From Corynebacterium sp. 74A (GTDB taxonomy: Bacteria > Actinomycetota > Actinomycetes > Mycobacteriales > Mycobacteriaceae), in assembly GCF_008930665.1 (NCBI RefSeq), contig NZ_PQMG01000003.1, positions 310,001-374,000 of the forward strand: a DNA stretch of 64,000 nucleotides, in the 5' to 3' direction. Under the pieces are notes generated by a model that did no database searches, was not told where the DNA came from, and was given only the letters and a program-made list of their open reading frames with translations. Numbering within the stretch: position 1 is the stretch's first letter; each line of letters starts with the position of its first letter. The translations under genes and the position numbers were made by a program. Below, one piece after another: positions 1 through 8,132 of the stretch.

Positions 1-176
1 GAGCGCAGGTGGGTATAAAACAGCTCCTCCACGGCCATGCGACGCGAGCGAGGCAGCCCCGCGATATCCACGACGGCGATCTGAATGTCATCCACCTGGG
101 GGCGAGGAAGCGCCCGCAGGGCTGGCCGCAGCGCGGCGCGGTGGGCGAAGTGATGGCAGGTAGCGGGGAAGGTCAT
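1..176 (-). CDS. Unidentified protein, N-terminal part only
   Basis: The first 58 codons of a leftward gene whose remainder lies outside the window. ATG at 176 is the first start after an in-frame TAA further upstream, and the frame stays open to base 1. The fragment is rich in Ala, Arg and Pro and includes VDDIQIAVVDIAGLPRSRR, which suggests a folded alpha/beta start rather than a signal peptide. I do not recognise the family. It lies downstream of the symporter and serine hydrolase genes but is separated from them by 291 bp holding several hairpins, so it probably has its own control. Confidence 0.4.
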   Translation of the reverse strand, partial: MTFPATCHHFAHRAALRPALRALPRPQVDDIQIAVVDIAGLPRSRRMAVEELFYTHLR

Positions 177-245
177 GGTGCTGGCTCGTTTCTTCTCTGC
201 GGGACCCAGCTCGCCTTAGAGCGCGGTGGCGCTGGCGAGCAGGTG

Positions 246-257
246 GCGTCGATAAGC
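246..257 (-). repeat. GCTTATCGACGC motif copy 1 (intergenic)
   Basis: Exact 12-mer on the minus strand, in non-coding DNA upstream of the left-edge gene. Confidence 0.8.
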
Positions 258-260
258 AAT

Positions 261-303
261 GGGCAACCCCGCGGTGCGGGTGCCCTAAGACGAGGTACGT
301 CTT
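261..303. repeat. Two adjacent inverted repeats
   Basis: Two hairpins follow each other. The first has outer arms GGGCA/TGCCC and inner arms CCCGC/GCGGG around GGT (261-285). The second has perfect arms AAGACG/CGTCTT with a 5-base loop (287-303). Neither is followed by a T-run on either strand, so they are not simple terminators. They would lie in the 5' leader of the left-edge gene if that gene is transcribed from upstream. No function is assigned. Confidence 0.5.
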
Positions 304-364
304 CCCCAACGACCTCTCATGGTGGCGCGGTGCGGTGGCCGCGCATCTAGAAGCAATAGTGCTG

Positions 365-448
365 AAAAAGAGAGCACCCCAGCAACCCTCAACCACCAGT
401 TGATACCCCCTTTTTCTCAAGTGGTACTTGAGGTTCACAGCGCTCTCT
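365..448 (-). promoter_or_regulatory. Structured element with alternative hairpins and T-run
   Basis: Read leftward, arms AGAGAGC (448-442) and GCTCTCT (375-369) pair and are followed by a T-run ending at 365, as in a terminator. They enclose about 66 bases that can fold two exclusive ways. One is a perfect hairpin CTCAAGT-acc-ACTTGAG (432-416). The other pairs CCTCAA..CCAC with GTGGTTGAGG, leaving a GTA bulge. It begins 20 bp after the serine hydrolase stop, so the simplest reading is that operon's terminator. The alternative pairing also fits an attenuator or riboswitch for the left-edge gene. The 7-3-7 palindrome also resembles a MerR/SoxR-type operator. Confidence 0.5.
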
Positions 449-467
449 GATGCTGCTCTTAAATCCG

Positions 468-1313
468 CTACTGTAGTCGGCGCCAGACCCCGTCATTAAA
501 CTCGGACCACAGTGGCTTCGCCCACTCGCCGAAGTCGCGGTCGGTAAGCACGACGAGCGCGGTGCGGGCCTCGGGAACGAACCACATATAGGTGCCACTA
601 ACGCCGAAGTGGCCGATGGTTTCCGGCGGCATAGACGCCCCCGTCCAGTGTGGATCCTTCTGCCCCTTGATCTCGAATCCGAGCCCCCACGGGCAGGGTT
701 TCTGCATGCCGTAGCCGGGCACGATACCGATGAGTTCCGGATACTGCACGGTGGCGAGCTCACGGCTCATCTGCTGAGAGAGTAGGGAGGGCACGAGCAG
801 CTCCTGGGCAAACTTGGCCACATCCGACACGCTCGACTCGATGCCGTGCCCAGGCGAGCCCTGGAGCACCGTGGTGGCCATGCCTAGAGGCTCGCACAGG
901 GCCTCGTGGAAATACTCGGCGAAGCTGATTCCCGACTCCTGTTCGAGGAGCTCGGCGAGCAATTCAAACCCATAGGAGGAGTAGATTCGGCGCTCTTCTA
1001 CCCCGCGCATGCGATCGCCCTCATGAAAACCCACCCCCGAGGCATGCGCCAGAAGATGGCGCACAGTAGAGCCTGCGGGGGCGGGTGCGGGTGCCGGAGT
1101 ATCGAGGTCAAAGACTCCTTCCTCCACGGCAATGAGGAAGACATAGGCGGAGAGGAGCTTGCTCACGCTGGCCAGCGGCACCACTTTTTTCGTATCACCG
1201 ACGGTCTCGGTGAGGGTGGCGGCACCGGTCTCGCGATCGAGTTGGACCAGGGCGCCTGCGACGTTATCCACGGGCCACTGCGTGATCTCCTCCAGAAGCT
1301 GCATACCCGCCAT
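468..1313 (-). CDS. Serine hydrolase, beta-lactamase/class C fold
   Basis: A 281-residue penicillin-binding-protein-like or esterase-like serine hydrolase. The SxxK motif is S49-V-S-K52, with S49 the predicted nucleophile. A Y111-S-S stretch stands where family members have YxN, and H235-F-G near the C-terminus replaces KTG. There is no signal peptide, so it is probably cytoplasmic and may act as an esterase or peptidase rather than a true beta-lactamase. ATG at 1313 has AAGG seven bases upstream. It lies 40 bp after the symporter gene on the same strand and is probably co-transcribed with it. The substrate is unknown. Confidence 0.8.
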   Translation of the reverse strand: MAGMQLLEEITQWPVDNVAGALVQLDRETGAATLTETVGDTKKVVPLASVSKLLSAYVFLIAVEEGVFDLDTPAPAPAPAGSTVRHLLAHASGVGFHEGDRMRGVEERRIYSSYGFELLAELLEQESGISFAEYFHEALCEPLGMATTVLQGSPGHGIESSVSDVAKFAQELLVPSLLSQQMSRELATVQYPELIGIVPGYGMQKPCPWGLGFEIKGQKDPHWTGASMPPETIGHFGVSGTYMWFVPEARTALVVLTDRDFGEWAKPLWSEFNDGVWRRLQ

Positions 1314-1353
1314 CGTAATACCTTGGCGGGCAGCGTTTGGCCTTCTTGAGAAG

Positions 1354-2694
1354 CTAGGCCTTCACGTCCGTGTGGGCGCGCCCCTCTTCGTAGGTAGCGA
1401 CCTGCTCATTGTCGTAGGTGCGCTCATCGAGGATGCCCTCGCGCTTGGCCACCACGGTGGGCACCAGCGCCTGGCCGGTGACGTTCACGGCGGTACGGCC
1501 CATATCTAGGATCGGATCCACGGCGAGCAGCAGGCCAACACCGGCCAGCGGCAGCCCCAGCGTGGAGAGGGTGAGGGTGAGCATCACGGTCGCGCCGGTG
1601 GTGCCGGCGGTGGCCGCCGAGCCGATCACGGACACGAACACGATGAGCAGGTATTCCTTCACGCCGAGGTCGATGCCGTAGAACTGCGCCACAAAGAGCG
1701 CGGCGATGGACGGATAGATCGCGGCGCAGCCATCCATCTTGGTGGTGGCGCCGAGCGGCACCGCGAAGCTGGTGTAGCTGCGGGGCACGCCGAGGGCCTG
1801 CTCGGTGGTGCGCTCAGTCACGGGCATCACGCCCATGGAGGAGCGGGTAACAAAGCCGAGAGAGGTCACCGGCCATACCTTGCGGAAGAAGGTGCGCACG
1901 CTCACACCGTTGAGGGCGAGAACGCTCGGGTAGATCACGCCGATCACCACGGCGAGGCCGAGGTAGATGGCGAGAACGAAGGCGCCAAGCGAGCCGATGG
2001 TATCCCACCCATAGGTGGCCACGGCGCGGGCGATCAGCGCGGCGGAGCCAATCGGCGCCAGGCGAATGATCCACCACAGCACCTTCTGCACCAGCTCCAG
2101 CAGGGAGCGAGAGAACTCAATCACGGGTTCGGCCTTCTTGCCCACCTGCACCGCGGCGATACCAAAAGCGATGGAGAGCAACAGCAGCTGCAGCACGTTG
2201 AAGTTCGGGGTGGCACTGAAGCCGTCCGCCCCCTCACTGACGCGCACGCTCAAGCCGAGCATATTGTCCGGTACGAGCGAGGAGATAAAGCCGAGCCAGG
2301 AGCCCACGCTGTCCGGCTCTGCGGCGCTGGCGGCATCTACGCTGCTATTGGCACCAGGGCGCAGGACGGTGCCGATAATCAGACCAGCCACCACCGACAC
2401 CAAGGCCGTGATGGCGAACCAGATGATGGTCTGCCCCGCCAGGCGGGCGGCATTGGTCACTTCCCGCAGATTAGCCACCGAGGTGATCACGGCGGTAACC
2501 ACCAGTGGCGGGATAAGGAGCTTCAGCAGGCTCACATAAGTCGAACCGACGGAGCTCACTACCTCCGTCAGCCACGAGTCGTCGCCCATACGGCGGGCGA
2601 AGAATCCCAGAATGAGGCCAATGATGAGGCCGTAAATAACTTGTGCGCCGAAGCTGGTGAACTTTTTCCAGCTCGGCGAGGATGTGGCAGTCAT
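1354..2694 (-). CDS. Dicarboxylate/amino acid:cation symporter (DAACS)
   Basis: A 446-residue integral membrane protein of the GltP/DctA family, which couples uptake of glutamate, aspartate or C4-dicarboxylates to Na+ or H+. It has multiple hydrophobic segments and the family's re-entrant, Ser/Gly-rich region (TRSSMGVMPVTE). A conserved C-terminal part contains KMDGCAAIYPSIAALF and later DPILDMGRTAVNVTGQ, where family members bind substrate and cation. Length matches the family. The start ATG is preceded by an A/G-rich AAAGAAAGA. The leader holds a strong hairpin and a good promoter. Which substrate is used cannot be read from sequence. Confidence 0.9.
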   Translation of the reverse strand: MTATSSPSWKKFTSFGAQVIYGLIIGLILGFFARRMGDDSWLTEVVSSVGSTYVSLLKLLIPPLVVTAVITSVANLREVTNAARLAGQTIIWFAITALVSVVAGLIIGTVLRPGANSSVDAASAAEPDSVGSWLGFISSLVPDNMLGLSVRVSEGADGFSATPNFNVLQLLLLSIAFGIAAVQVGKKAEPVIEFSRSLLELVQKVLWWIIRLAPIGSAALIARAVATYGWDTIGSLGAFVLAIYLGLAVVIGVIYPSVLALNGVSVRTFFRKVWPVTSLGFVTRSSMGVMPVTERTTEQALGVPRSYTSFAVPLGATTKMDGCAAIYPSIAALFVAQFYGIDLGVKEYLLIVFVSVIGSAATAGTTGATVMLTLTLSTLGLPLAGVGLLLAVDPILDMGRTAVNVTGQALVPTVVAKREGILDERTYDNEQVATYEEGRAHTDVKA

Positions 2695-2715
2695 AGTCGC
2701 TGTCTTTCTTTTTAT

Positions 2716-2727
2716 GCTTGTCGACGC
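2716..2727 (+). repeat. GCTTGTCGACGC, one-base variant of the motif
   Basis: Differs from GCTTATCGACGC only by A to G at position 5; lies in the symporter leader. The same variant recurs at 31044-31055 and 62019-62030. Confidence 0.6.
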
Positions 2728-2739
2728 CCACTCGGGGCC

Positions 2740-2760
2740 GGCGCAGCACCGCGCTGCGCC
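2740..2760 (-). promoter_or_regulatory. Perfect 8-bp hairpin in symporter leader
   Basis: GGCGCAGC and GCTGCGCC flank a 5-base loop. It lies between the predicted promoter and the ribosome binding site of the symporter gene, so it is in the mRNA leader. No T-run follows. It may affect mRNA stability or be an operator. Confidence 0.5.
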
Positions 2761-2770
2761 AAGTCCTACA

Positions 2771-2817
2771 TCCTAAACCGAACCGACCCGTTCAGACAAT
2801 AAAGACAGCTTTGTCTA
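2771..2817 (-). promoter_or_regulatory. Symporter promoter and TAGAC-type inverted repeat
   Basis: On the minus strand, TTGTCT and TAGGAT are separated by 18 bases and make a plausible -35/-10 pair. Just upstream (2817-2802) is TAGAC-N6-GTCTT, one base off the TAGAC-N6-GTCTA site known for the corynebacterial methionine/cysteine repressor McbR. It overlaps the stop codon of the next gene, and its AGACA-aagc-TGTCT core followed by TTATT could instead be a weak terminator for that gene. Confidence 0.4.
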
Positions 2818-3561
2818 TTTCTTTTTCATATAGGTTGACCACGTCTGACGCGCCCGCGCCGCCATGGAGCCACGCACCCGGCGTGGGTTGGCCAGAGTGC
2901 GCGTGCGCATCCACACCTTGCGAGCACTGAGAGTGGAGTTTTGGGGCAGCACCCACCCCATCCAGAAGGCAAAGATGGCCATGAGCGCCCCAGTGAGACC
3001 GGCCACCACCATGCCGATGCCCGAGAGGCCATAAGAATCAAAAACCACGAGCACGGCCGAAGTCACGAGCGCCGGCACCGCATAGAGGGGCTGCCCGCCA
3101 AACACGGCGGGCGGATTGCCGGCAAAAACATCGCGGATCATGCCACCGCCCACGGCGGTGATGAGCCCGAGGAACATGGCCGAGGCGACCGGCAGGTCAA
3201 AAGCCAAGGCCTTCGAGGTTCCGGTCACGGCCCAGACACCCAAGATGATGGCGTCGGCATGCACCCGAAACATCGTCCACCACCGCGCGTGCAGATCCAG
3301 CACAAAAGCAATGAGCGCCCCAACACCGGCCATGGGCAGATAAATGGGATTAGTAATGGCTACCGGGGCGCCTTCTTGGATGAGAACGTCGCGCAACATG
3401 CCGCCACCGAGAGCGGAGAAGACGGCGAGAAAGAAAAAGCCCACCACGTCGAAACCGCGCTGGCGGGCGATCGTGCCGCCGATGACCCCATTGAGCACCA
3501 CGCCGATAAGATCCAGCACGGCCCAGAGGGTGAGAATAGAGGGGGAAACTACAGCAGTCAT
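2815..3561 (-). CDS. TRIC/UPF0126 family membrane protein
   Basis: A 248-residue polytopic membrane protein made of two homologous three-helix halves. Each half has the glycine-rich pattern GGGMLRDVL or GGGMIRDVF followed by an acidic or proline loop, typical of UPF0126. Family members have been described as trimeric cation channels or glycine transporters. The C-terminus is basic. I chose ATG 3561 (MTAVVSPSIL) because the longer frame would run into the tRNA-Asn gene and because upstream AAGGAAAAAG is a usable ribosome binding site. Substrate or ion is not determined. Confidence 0.85.
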   Translation of the reverse strand: MTAVVSPSILTLWAVLDLIGVVLNGVIGGTIARQRGFDVVGFFFLAVFSALGGGMLRDVLIQEGAPVAITNPIYLPMAGVGALIAFVLDLHARWWTMFRVHADAIILGVWAVTGTSKALAFDLPVASAMFLGLITAVGGGMIRDVFAGNPPAVFGGQPLYAVPALVTSAVLVVFDSYGLSGIGMVVAGLTGALMAIFAFWMGWVLPQNSTLSARKVWMRTRTLANPRRVRGSMAARARQTWSTYMKKK

Positions 3562-3594
3562 CGATACTTTTTCCTTACCCCAGACATGAAAAAG

Positions 3595-3666
3595 CTCCCC
3601 CAGTTGGATTCGAACCAACAACCCTTCGATTAACAGTCGAATGCTCTGCCGTTGAGCTATGGGGGA
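3595..3666 (-). tRNA. tRNA-Asn (anticodon GTT)
   Basis: A complete 72-nt cloverleaf: acceptor stem TCCCCCA/TGGGGGA, anticodon loop CTGTTAA, and T-loop GGTTCGAATCC. The CCA end is not encoded. A promoter with -35 TTGCTT (3746-3741) and -10 TATAGT (3722-3717), spacer 18, precedes it. Confidence 0.95.
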
Positions 3667-3716
3667 TTGCGTTTTCAGCGGGGGCCTGTAGCGGACCTCG
3701 CTGGCAACGAGAAGTA

Positions 3717-3746
3717 ACTATAGCCCGCCCCTGCAATCACAAGCAA
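3717..3746 (-). promoter_or_regulatory. Promoter of tRNA-Asn
   Basis: Minus strand TTGCTT, 18 bases, TATAGT. The predicted transcript starts about 40 bases before the mature tRNA end. Confidence 0.6.
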
Positions 3747-3812
3747 ACTCCCTGCTTATTCCAATTTTTAAGCCTTAAGAAGAGCAACTATCACCCCACC
3801 AGGACAACGGGC

Positions 3813-3818
3813 TATAAT
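3813..3818 (+). promoter_or_regulatory. -10 box of the CAT-anticodon tRNA
   Basis: A perfect TATAAT lies 37 bases upstream of the tRNA. No clear -35 box is visible. Confidence 0.6.
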
Positions 3819-3855
3819 GACCCTCGCGCCCGAGGCTCCGTTCTCGATGGCGCGT

Positions 3856-3932
3856 GGGGCTGTAGCTCAGTCGGTTAGAGCCGCGGACTCATAATCCGCT
3901 GGTCCCGGGTTCGAGCCCCGGCGGCCCCACCA
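3856..3932 (+). tRNA. tRNA with CAT anticodon (tRNA-Ile2 or elongator tRNA-Met)
   Basis: A full cloverleaf with encoded CCA. The acceptor is GGGGCTG/CGGCCCC, the anticodon arm GCGGA-CTCATAA-TCCGC. It is not the initiator: position 1 pairs with 72 and the anticodon stem lacks the three consecutive G:C pairs of fMet tRNA. Whether the C34 is modified to lysidine (Ile) or left as Met cannot be decided by eye. The rest of the 249 bp up to the next gene shows no other gene. Confidence 0.9.
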
Positions 3933-4181
3933 CTAAACTTCTTTCACATGCACACCACCACCCCCACTGGCCCCACCCGTTAGCCGTGGAGGTGCTGCAT
4001 ATATAGCCTGCTCGCCCGCCCCTTAGGCGGTCCTGTCTTGGTTTTGCCCCGCAACTCCCTAAAGTGTAGGTAAGCAATAGCTTTTTATCATTTTGTAACC
4101 TTGCGCTTAATAAGAGCGATACACCTAGATGAGGCGTTCAGCCCAGCGCCATGTATCCCAGAGGAAAGGCCCGAAAAGACG

Positions 4182-5858
4182 ATGTCTCAACGTCCCACAC
4201 GCGTGAGCGCAGCCACCCATGCAGATCAGCTCGTGCGCAGTATTAAGCCCCTGAAGAAGACCGGTGTGCTCCGCAATCGCTCGCTCAGCGGCTGGAAGGG
4301 CACGCTCACGGCTGTGGGGCGCTGGGGACTCAGCATTACCTCGCTTGTGGAACAATCCACCATCGAATTTGGCGATCGCACCGCCATCATCGACGATTTC
4401 GGCGAGCTCACCTTCGCCGAGCTGCGCGAGCAGGCCCGGAACATGGCCATTAACCTCGCCCTCAACGGGGTGAAGGAGGGCGACATGATCGCCATCCAGG
4501 CCCGCAATTCCCGCGGCATCATCCTGCCGCTCGCCGCCGCTGGCTATATCGGCGCCCAGCCGATGATCGTCAATCCGGCATCCTCCACCACCCAGATCAC
4601 CAATATCTTCAACACCTATGGCGCGGACGTGTTCATTGTGGACGCGGAATACGCCGAGGTGGCCTACGCCAACCCAGATGTGCCGCACTATGTGGTCGAG
4701 GGCGCCGTGGCCGCCAAGGGTGAGGAGCAGGTGGATATTTCCAGCAGCCCCACGATCGCGGAGCTGACATCCACTCCCGCTCAGAGTTTCACGCTGCCGA
4801 AGCGCCCGAAGCCGCAGAATACCGTGATTATGTCCTCCGGCACCCGCGGTATCCCCAAGGGCGTCGTGATGCCCATCCCGCTCACTCCCAAGGCACTGGC
4901 CGGTGTGACGCGCGTGATCCCGTGGCGCATGAACATGACTATCCAGGCCACCGCCTCGATCTTTCACGCGTGGGGCTATGGCAACCTGCTGGTCTCACTG
5001 ATCACCGGCAGCACTCAGATCCTGCGCCGCCACTACGATCCGGTCGAGGCCGTGGCCGATTGTGAGCGCTACAAGGTCAACGCCATCATTTCCTCCGCAG
5101 TGTTCCTGCGCGGCTTCGTGGCCGAGGCGAAGAAGACCGGCGCTAAGATTGGCCCCTTCGAGTTCATCGCGAACTCCGGCAATGCCGTGCCGGCCTACCT
5201 GGTGGAGGAGCTCGTGGATGCGTTCGGCCCGGTGCTCTACAGCCTCTATGGCTCCACCGAGCACTCCCAGATCTCCATCTCGACCTCCGAGCAAATGCTG
5301 GCTGATTCCTCCAATGCCGGCCGCCCCAACTTGGGCACCGTGCTGAAGATCATCAAGGAGGACGGCTCCGAGGCTGGCGTCGGCGAGCTGGGCGAGATCT
5401 ACTCGGCTAACTCCATGACCATGGTGGGCTTCCTCTCCGACAAGTACACCCCCTCTACTCACGATGGCCTGCTGGCTACCGGCGATCTGGGCTACCTGGA
5501 TGAGGACGGCTTCCTGCACTTGGAAGGCCGCGCCGATGACATGGTGATCAAGGGCGGCGAAAACGTCTTCCCCCGCGAGGTCGAGGAGTATCTCGGGGCG
5601 CTCGATGAGGTCGCCGATGTGTATGTCTCGGGCAAGCAGGACGATGTGATCGCCCACCTCGAGGCCTGGGTGGTCAAGTCGGACTCTGCCGCAGAGCTCA
5701 CGAAGGATGAGCTGCGCCACAAGGTGCGCGTGGCCCTGGCCGAGCACAATGTGCCGGAGTACATCTTCTGGGTGGATGATCTGCCGCGCAATGACAGCGG
5801 CAAGGTGGTGCCGCGCTGGCTGCCGGACCCCGCCACCTTGGACCAAGACCAGAGCTAG
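4182..5858 (+). CDS. Acyl-CoA synthetase (AMP-binding enzyme)
   Basis: A 558-residue adenylate-forming enzyme that activates a fatty or other carboxylic acid to its CoA thioester via an acyl-AMP. The P-loop is SSGTRGIPKG, with Arg where most relatives have Thr. Further motifs are YGSTE, TGDLGYLDEDG, the hinge GRADDMVIKGGENVFPREVE, and the C-terminal catalytic Lys in NDSGKVVPRW. No transmembrane segment is seen. ATG 4182 was preferred over an upstream ATG at 4101 because it follows GAGGAAAGG and family similarity starts after it. It stands alone on the plus strand. Chain-length preference is unknown. Confidence 0.85.
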   Translation: MSQRPTRVSAATHADQLVRSIKPLKKTGVLRNRSLSGWKGTLTAVGRWGLSITSLVEQSTIEFGDRTAIIDDFGELTFAELREQARNMAINLALNGVKEGDMIAIQARNSRGIILPLAAAGYIGAQPMIVNPASSTTQITNIFNTYGADVFIVDAEYAEVAYANPDVPHYVVEGAVAAKGEEQVDISSSPTIAELTSTPAQSFTLPKRPKPQNTVIMSSGTRGIPKGVVMPIPLTPKALAGVTRVIPWRMNMTIQATASIFHAWGYGNLLVSLITGSTQILRRHYDPVEAVADCERYKVNAIISSAVFLRGFVAEAKKTGAKIGPFEFIANSGNAVPAYLVEELVDAFGPVLYSLYGSTEHSQISISTSEQMLADSSNAGRPNLGTVLKIIKEDGSEAGVGELGEIYSANSMTMVGFLSDKYTPSTHDGLLATGDLGYLDEDGFLHLEGRADDMVIKGGENVFPREVEEYLGALDEVADVYVSGKQDDVIAHLEAWVVKSDSAAELTKDELRHKVRVALAEHNVPEYIFWVDDLPRNDSGKVVPRWLPDPATLDQDQS

Positions 5859-5930
5859 CGCGACCCCGACCGTCCTGACCGCCTCTTGCTACAGTGGTTC
5901 GATACACGTTGCGCATAGGAAAGGACAGGA

Positions 5931-6170
5931 ATGATTCAGTTCGTTGTCGGCGCTGCCGCCGGTTATGTCTTCGGCACGAAAGCAGGCCGTAAACGTTATT
6001 CCCAGATCAAAAACGCCTATCAGGCGGCGGTGAACTCCCCCGCCTCGAAGGCGGCGGTCAACGCTACGCGGAAGGCCATCGCCAATAAGCTCGATCCGCA
6101 GCCGCGGATGCGCGAGGTGAAGAACCTGCGCTCTGATAGCCAGTCTGTGCTGGAGCCGGACGAGGACTAG
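5931..6170 (+). CDS. YtxH-like small protein
   Basis: A 79-residue protein with a hydrophobic start (IQFVVGAAAGYVFGTKAGRKRY), matching the short membrane or amphipathic helix followed by a basic patch seen in YtxH-type proteins. The acidic C-terminus ends VLEPDED. A good ribosome binding site, AAAGGA, precedes ATG. The stop codon overlaps the dnaG stop by CTAG. The function of this group is unknown; a membrane-associated stress or scaffold role is only a guess. Confidence 0.75.
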   Translation: MIQFVVGAAAGYVFGTKAGRKRYSQIKNAYQAAVNSPASKAAVNATRKAIANKLDPQPRMREVKNLRSDSQSVLEPDED

Positions 6171-8047
6171 TAGCGGTTCGCCCGCTCCAGCAACTGGCGG
6201 CGCTGCTGTTCCAGCGCCACCACATCCGCGAAGAGGCTGTCATAGGCCTTTTCGTCTTTCGTGGGGTTCATTCTTTCCAACTGCCCTTTAAGCTGCGCGA
6301 TAATCTGCCCCACGCGCACTTCCTGCAGGCGTGAATACACCGAGTCCGCGTAGCGCACCAGATGGGCGGCATCCACCCGGATGGTTTCCACGGCCAGCTC
6401 AGAGACCAAGCCGCGGCCGTGAATATCCGGAATCTCCCCTGCCACCGCTGCGAGCCAGTCCACGCCCTCGTGATCCTCGCCCGCCTGCAGGACCTTATCC
6501 ACGGCCTGTTTCACCGCCACATACGAAGGGTGAGTGAAGGTGGAATCATCAAAGGCCCGCATATAGGGCACCGCGATCTCGGGATACTGCAGCGCCAATT
6601 TAATCGCCTCCCGCTCCGGCCAGAGACGGCTATCGCGCGGATCCGGACGCGGTACCCGCGGCTCCTCCTGCGGGGCGGTTGGTGCGCGTCGCTTTGGCTG
6701 CTGCTGCGGACGTGGGGCCCGCGCTTGTTCCCGCACCCGCCGAACCACCTCGTCGATGTCGCGCCAGCCTAGCCAGCCGGCAAGCTGCCGGGCGTACTCG
6801 TCCCGCAGGGTGTGGTCGTGAATATCGGCGATGACGGGGATCGTGCGTCTTAAGGCCTGCAAGCGCCCCTCGACGGAGTCCAAGTCATAATCCTCGATGA
6901 TCGAGCGCACCACGAACTCGAACATGGGCTCACGGCTGGCCACGAGCTCACGCACCGCAGCATCGCCCTTCTCTAGGCGCAGGTCGCAGGGGTCTAGCCC
7001 CTCCGGCGCCACCGACACATAAGACTGGCCGGTGAATTGCTGATCGCCATCGAAGGCGCGCATCGCGGCTTTCTGCCCAGCTTCATCACCATCGAAGGTA
7101 TAAATCAGCTCGCCGCGGAAATAAGAATCGTCCAGCATGAGCCGGCGCAGCATCTGCAGGTGTTCCTCGCCGAAAGCGGTGCCGCAAGCCGCCACGGCCG
7201 TCTGGATGCCGGCGGCATGCATGGCCATCACGTCCGTGTAGCCCTCCACCACCACCGCCTGGTGGGAGGCGGCGATATGCTTTTTGGCCATGTCCAGCCC
7301 GAAGAGCACCTTGGACTTCTTATACAGCAGGGTATCGGGGGTGTTCATGTACTTGCCCAGCTTGTCATCGTCGAAAAGCTTGCGGGCACCGAAGCCGATG
7401 ACATCCCCGGCCAGGTTTTTGATCGGCCACAGCAGGCGGCGGTGGAAACGATCGATCGGGCCGCGGCGGCCCATCTTGCCCAAACCTGCGGCCTCAATCT
7501 CGGTGACGTCGAAGCCCGTGCGCAGCAGGTGCTTGGTCAGGGTGTCCCAGCCTGCCGGGGCATAGCCGCAGCCGAACTCGCGGGCATGCTCGGCACTGAA
7601 GCCGCGCTCGGTGAGAAAGTCGCGGGCGGTCTGCGCCTCGGCGGTGCCCAGCTGCTCTTGATAGAACTCGTGGGCGATCTTATTCACCAAGATGAGCCGC
7701 TGCCGCGTGCCCACATCTTCCCGCCGGCCCGGTCCCCCGCCCTCATAGGAAATCTGGTAGCCAATTTTCTCCGCGCAGGCTTCAACGGCCTCGGGGAAGC
7801 TGAGGTGTTCCATCTTCATGAGGAAGGAGAAGACATCGCCGCCCTCACCGGAGGAGAAGCAGTGAAAATAGCCGCGGGCTGGGCGCACGTGGAAGGAAGG
7901 TGTTTTCTCATCCTTGAAGGGCGATAGCCCCTTCAGCGAGTCCACACCAGCGGGCTTGAGCTGCACATAGTCGCCAACGATCTCGTCGATCGGCGTGGCC
8001 TCTCTGATCGCTTGAATGTCCCGCTCAGGGATACGTCCTTTACCCAT
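6167..8047 (-). CDS. dnaG: DNA primase DnaG with degenerate zinc finger
   Basis: A 626-residue primase that makes RNA primers for replication at the fork, working with DnaB helicase. The N-terminal CHC2-type domain (about 1-100) keeps its shape (GLSPFKDEKTPSFHV), but three of four zinc ligands are replaced: S42, K45 and S66, with only C63 left. The RNA polymerase core follows, with TOPRIM motifs VVVEGYTD and FDGDEAGQKA, and then a DnaB-binding C-terminal domain. ATG 8047 (MGKGRIPERD) was chosen over an upstream GTG at 8077 because the family begins with a similar short start. It is convergent with the YtxH-like gene. Confidence 0.95.
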   Translation of the reverse strand: MGKGRIPERDIQAIREATPIDEIVGDYVQLKPAGVDSLKGLSPFKDEKTPSFHVRPARGYFHCFSSGEGGDVFSFLMKMEHLSFPEAVEACAEKIGYQISYEGGGPGRREDVGTRQRLILVNKIAHEFYQEQLGTAEAQTARDFLTERGFSAEHAREFGCGYAPAGWDTLTKHLLRTGFDVTEIEAAGLGKMGRRGPIDRFHRRLLWPIKNLAGDVIGFGARKLFDDDKLGKYMNTPDTLLYKKSKVLFGLDMAKKHIAASHQAVVVEGYTDVMAMHAAGIQTAVAACGTAFGEEHLQMLRRLMLDDSYFRGELIYTFDGDEAGQKAAMRAFDGDQQFTGQSYVSVAPEGLDPCDLRLEKGDAAVRELVASREPMFEFVVRSIIEDYDLDSVEGRLQALRRTIPVIADIHDHTLRDEYARQLAGWLGWRDIDEVVRRVREQARAPRPQQQPKRRAPTAPQEEPRVPRPDPRDSRLWPEREAIKLALQYPEIAVPYMRAFDDSTFTHPSYVAVKQAVDKVLQAGEDHEGVDWLAAVAGEIPDIHGRGLVSELAVETIRVDAAHLVRYADSVYSRLQEVRVGQIIAQLKGQLERMNPTKDEKAYDSLFADVVALEQQRRQLLERANRY

Positions 8048-8118
8048 GGCCCCTACATTAGCGTGCGGCTGAGACACGAATCATGCCACCGCAGATGATC
8101 TCTATCAACGGAGACTAA

Positions 8119-8124
8119 TACACT
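8119..8124 (+). promoter_or_regulatory. -10 box for leaderless RNase transcript
   Basis: TACACT ends 8 bases before ATG 8133. This places transcription at the start codon and favours ATG 8133 over GTG 8127. Confidence 0.5.
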
Positions 8125-8132
8125 ACGTGTTT

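Noticed and set aside
416..432. SoxR/MerR operator CTCAAGT-N3-ACTTGAG as a firm call
   Set aside because: E. coli SoxR sites have 7-2-7 spacing, no MerR-type gene is adjacent, and the arms are better explained as part of an RNA hairpin.
3933..4181. A small gene between the CAT tRNA and the acyl-CoA ligase, including the 62-codon minus-strand frame at 3889-4077
   Set aside because: It overlaps the tRNA, is full of Cys, Trp and Arg, and has no ribosome binding site.
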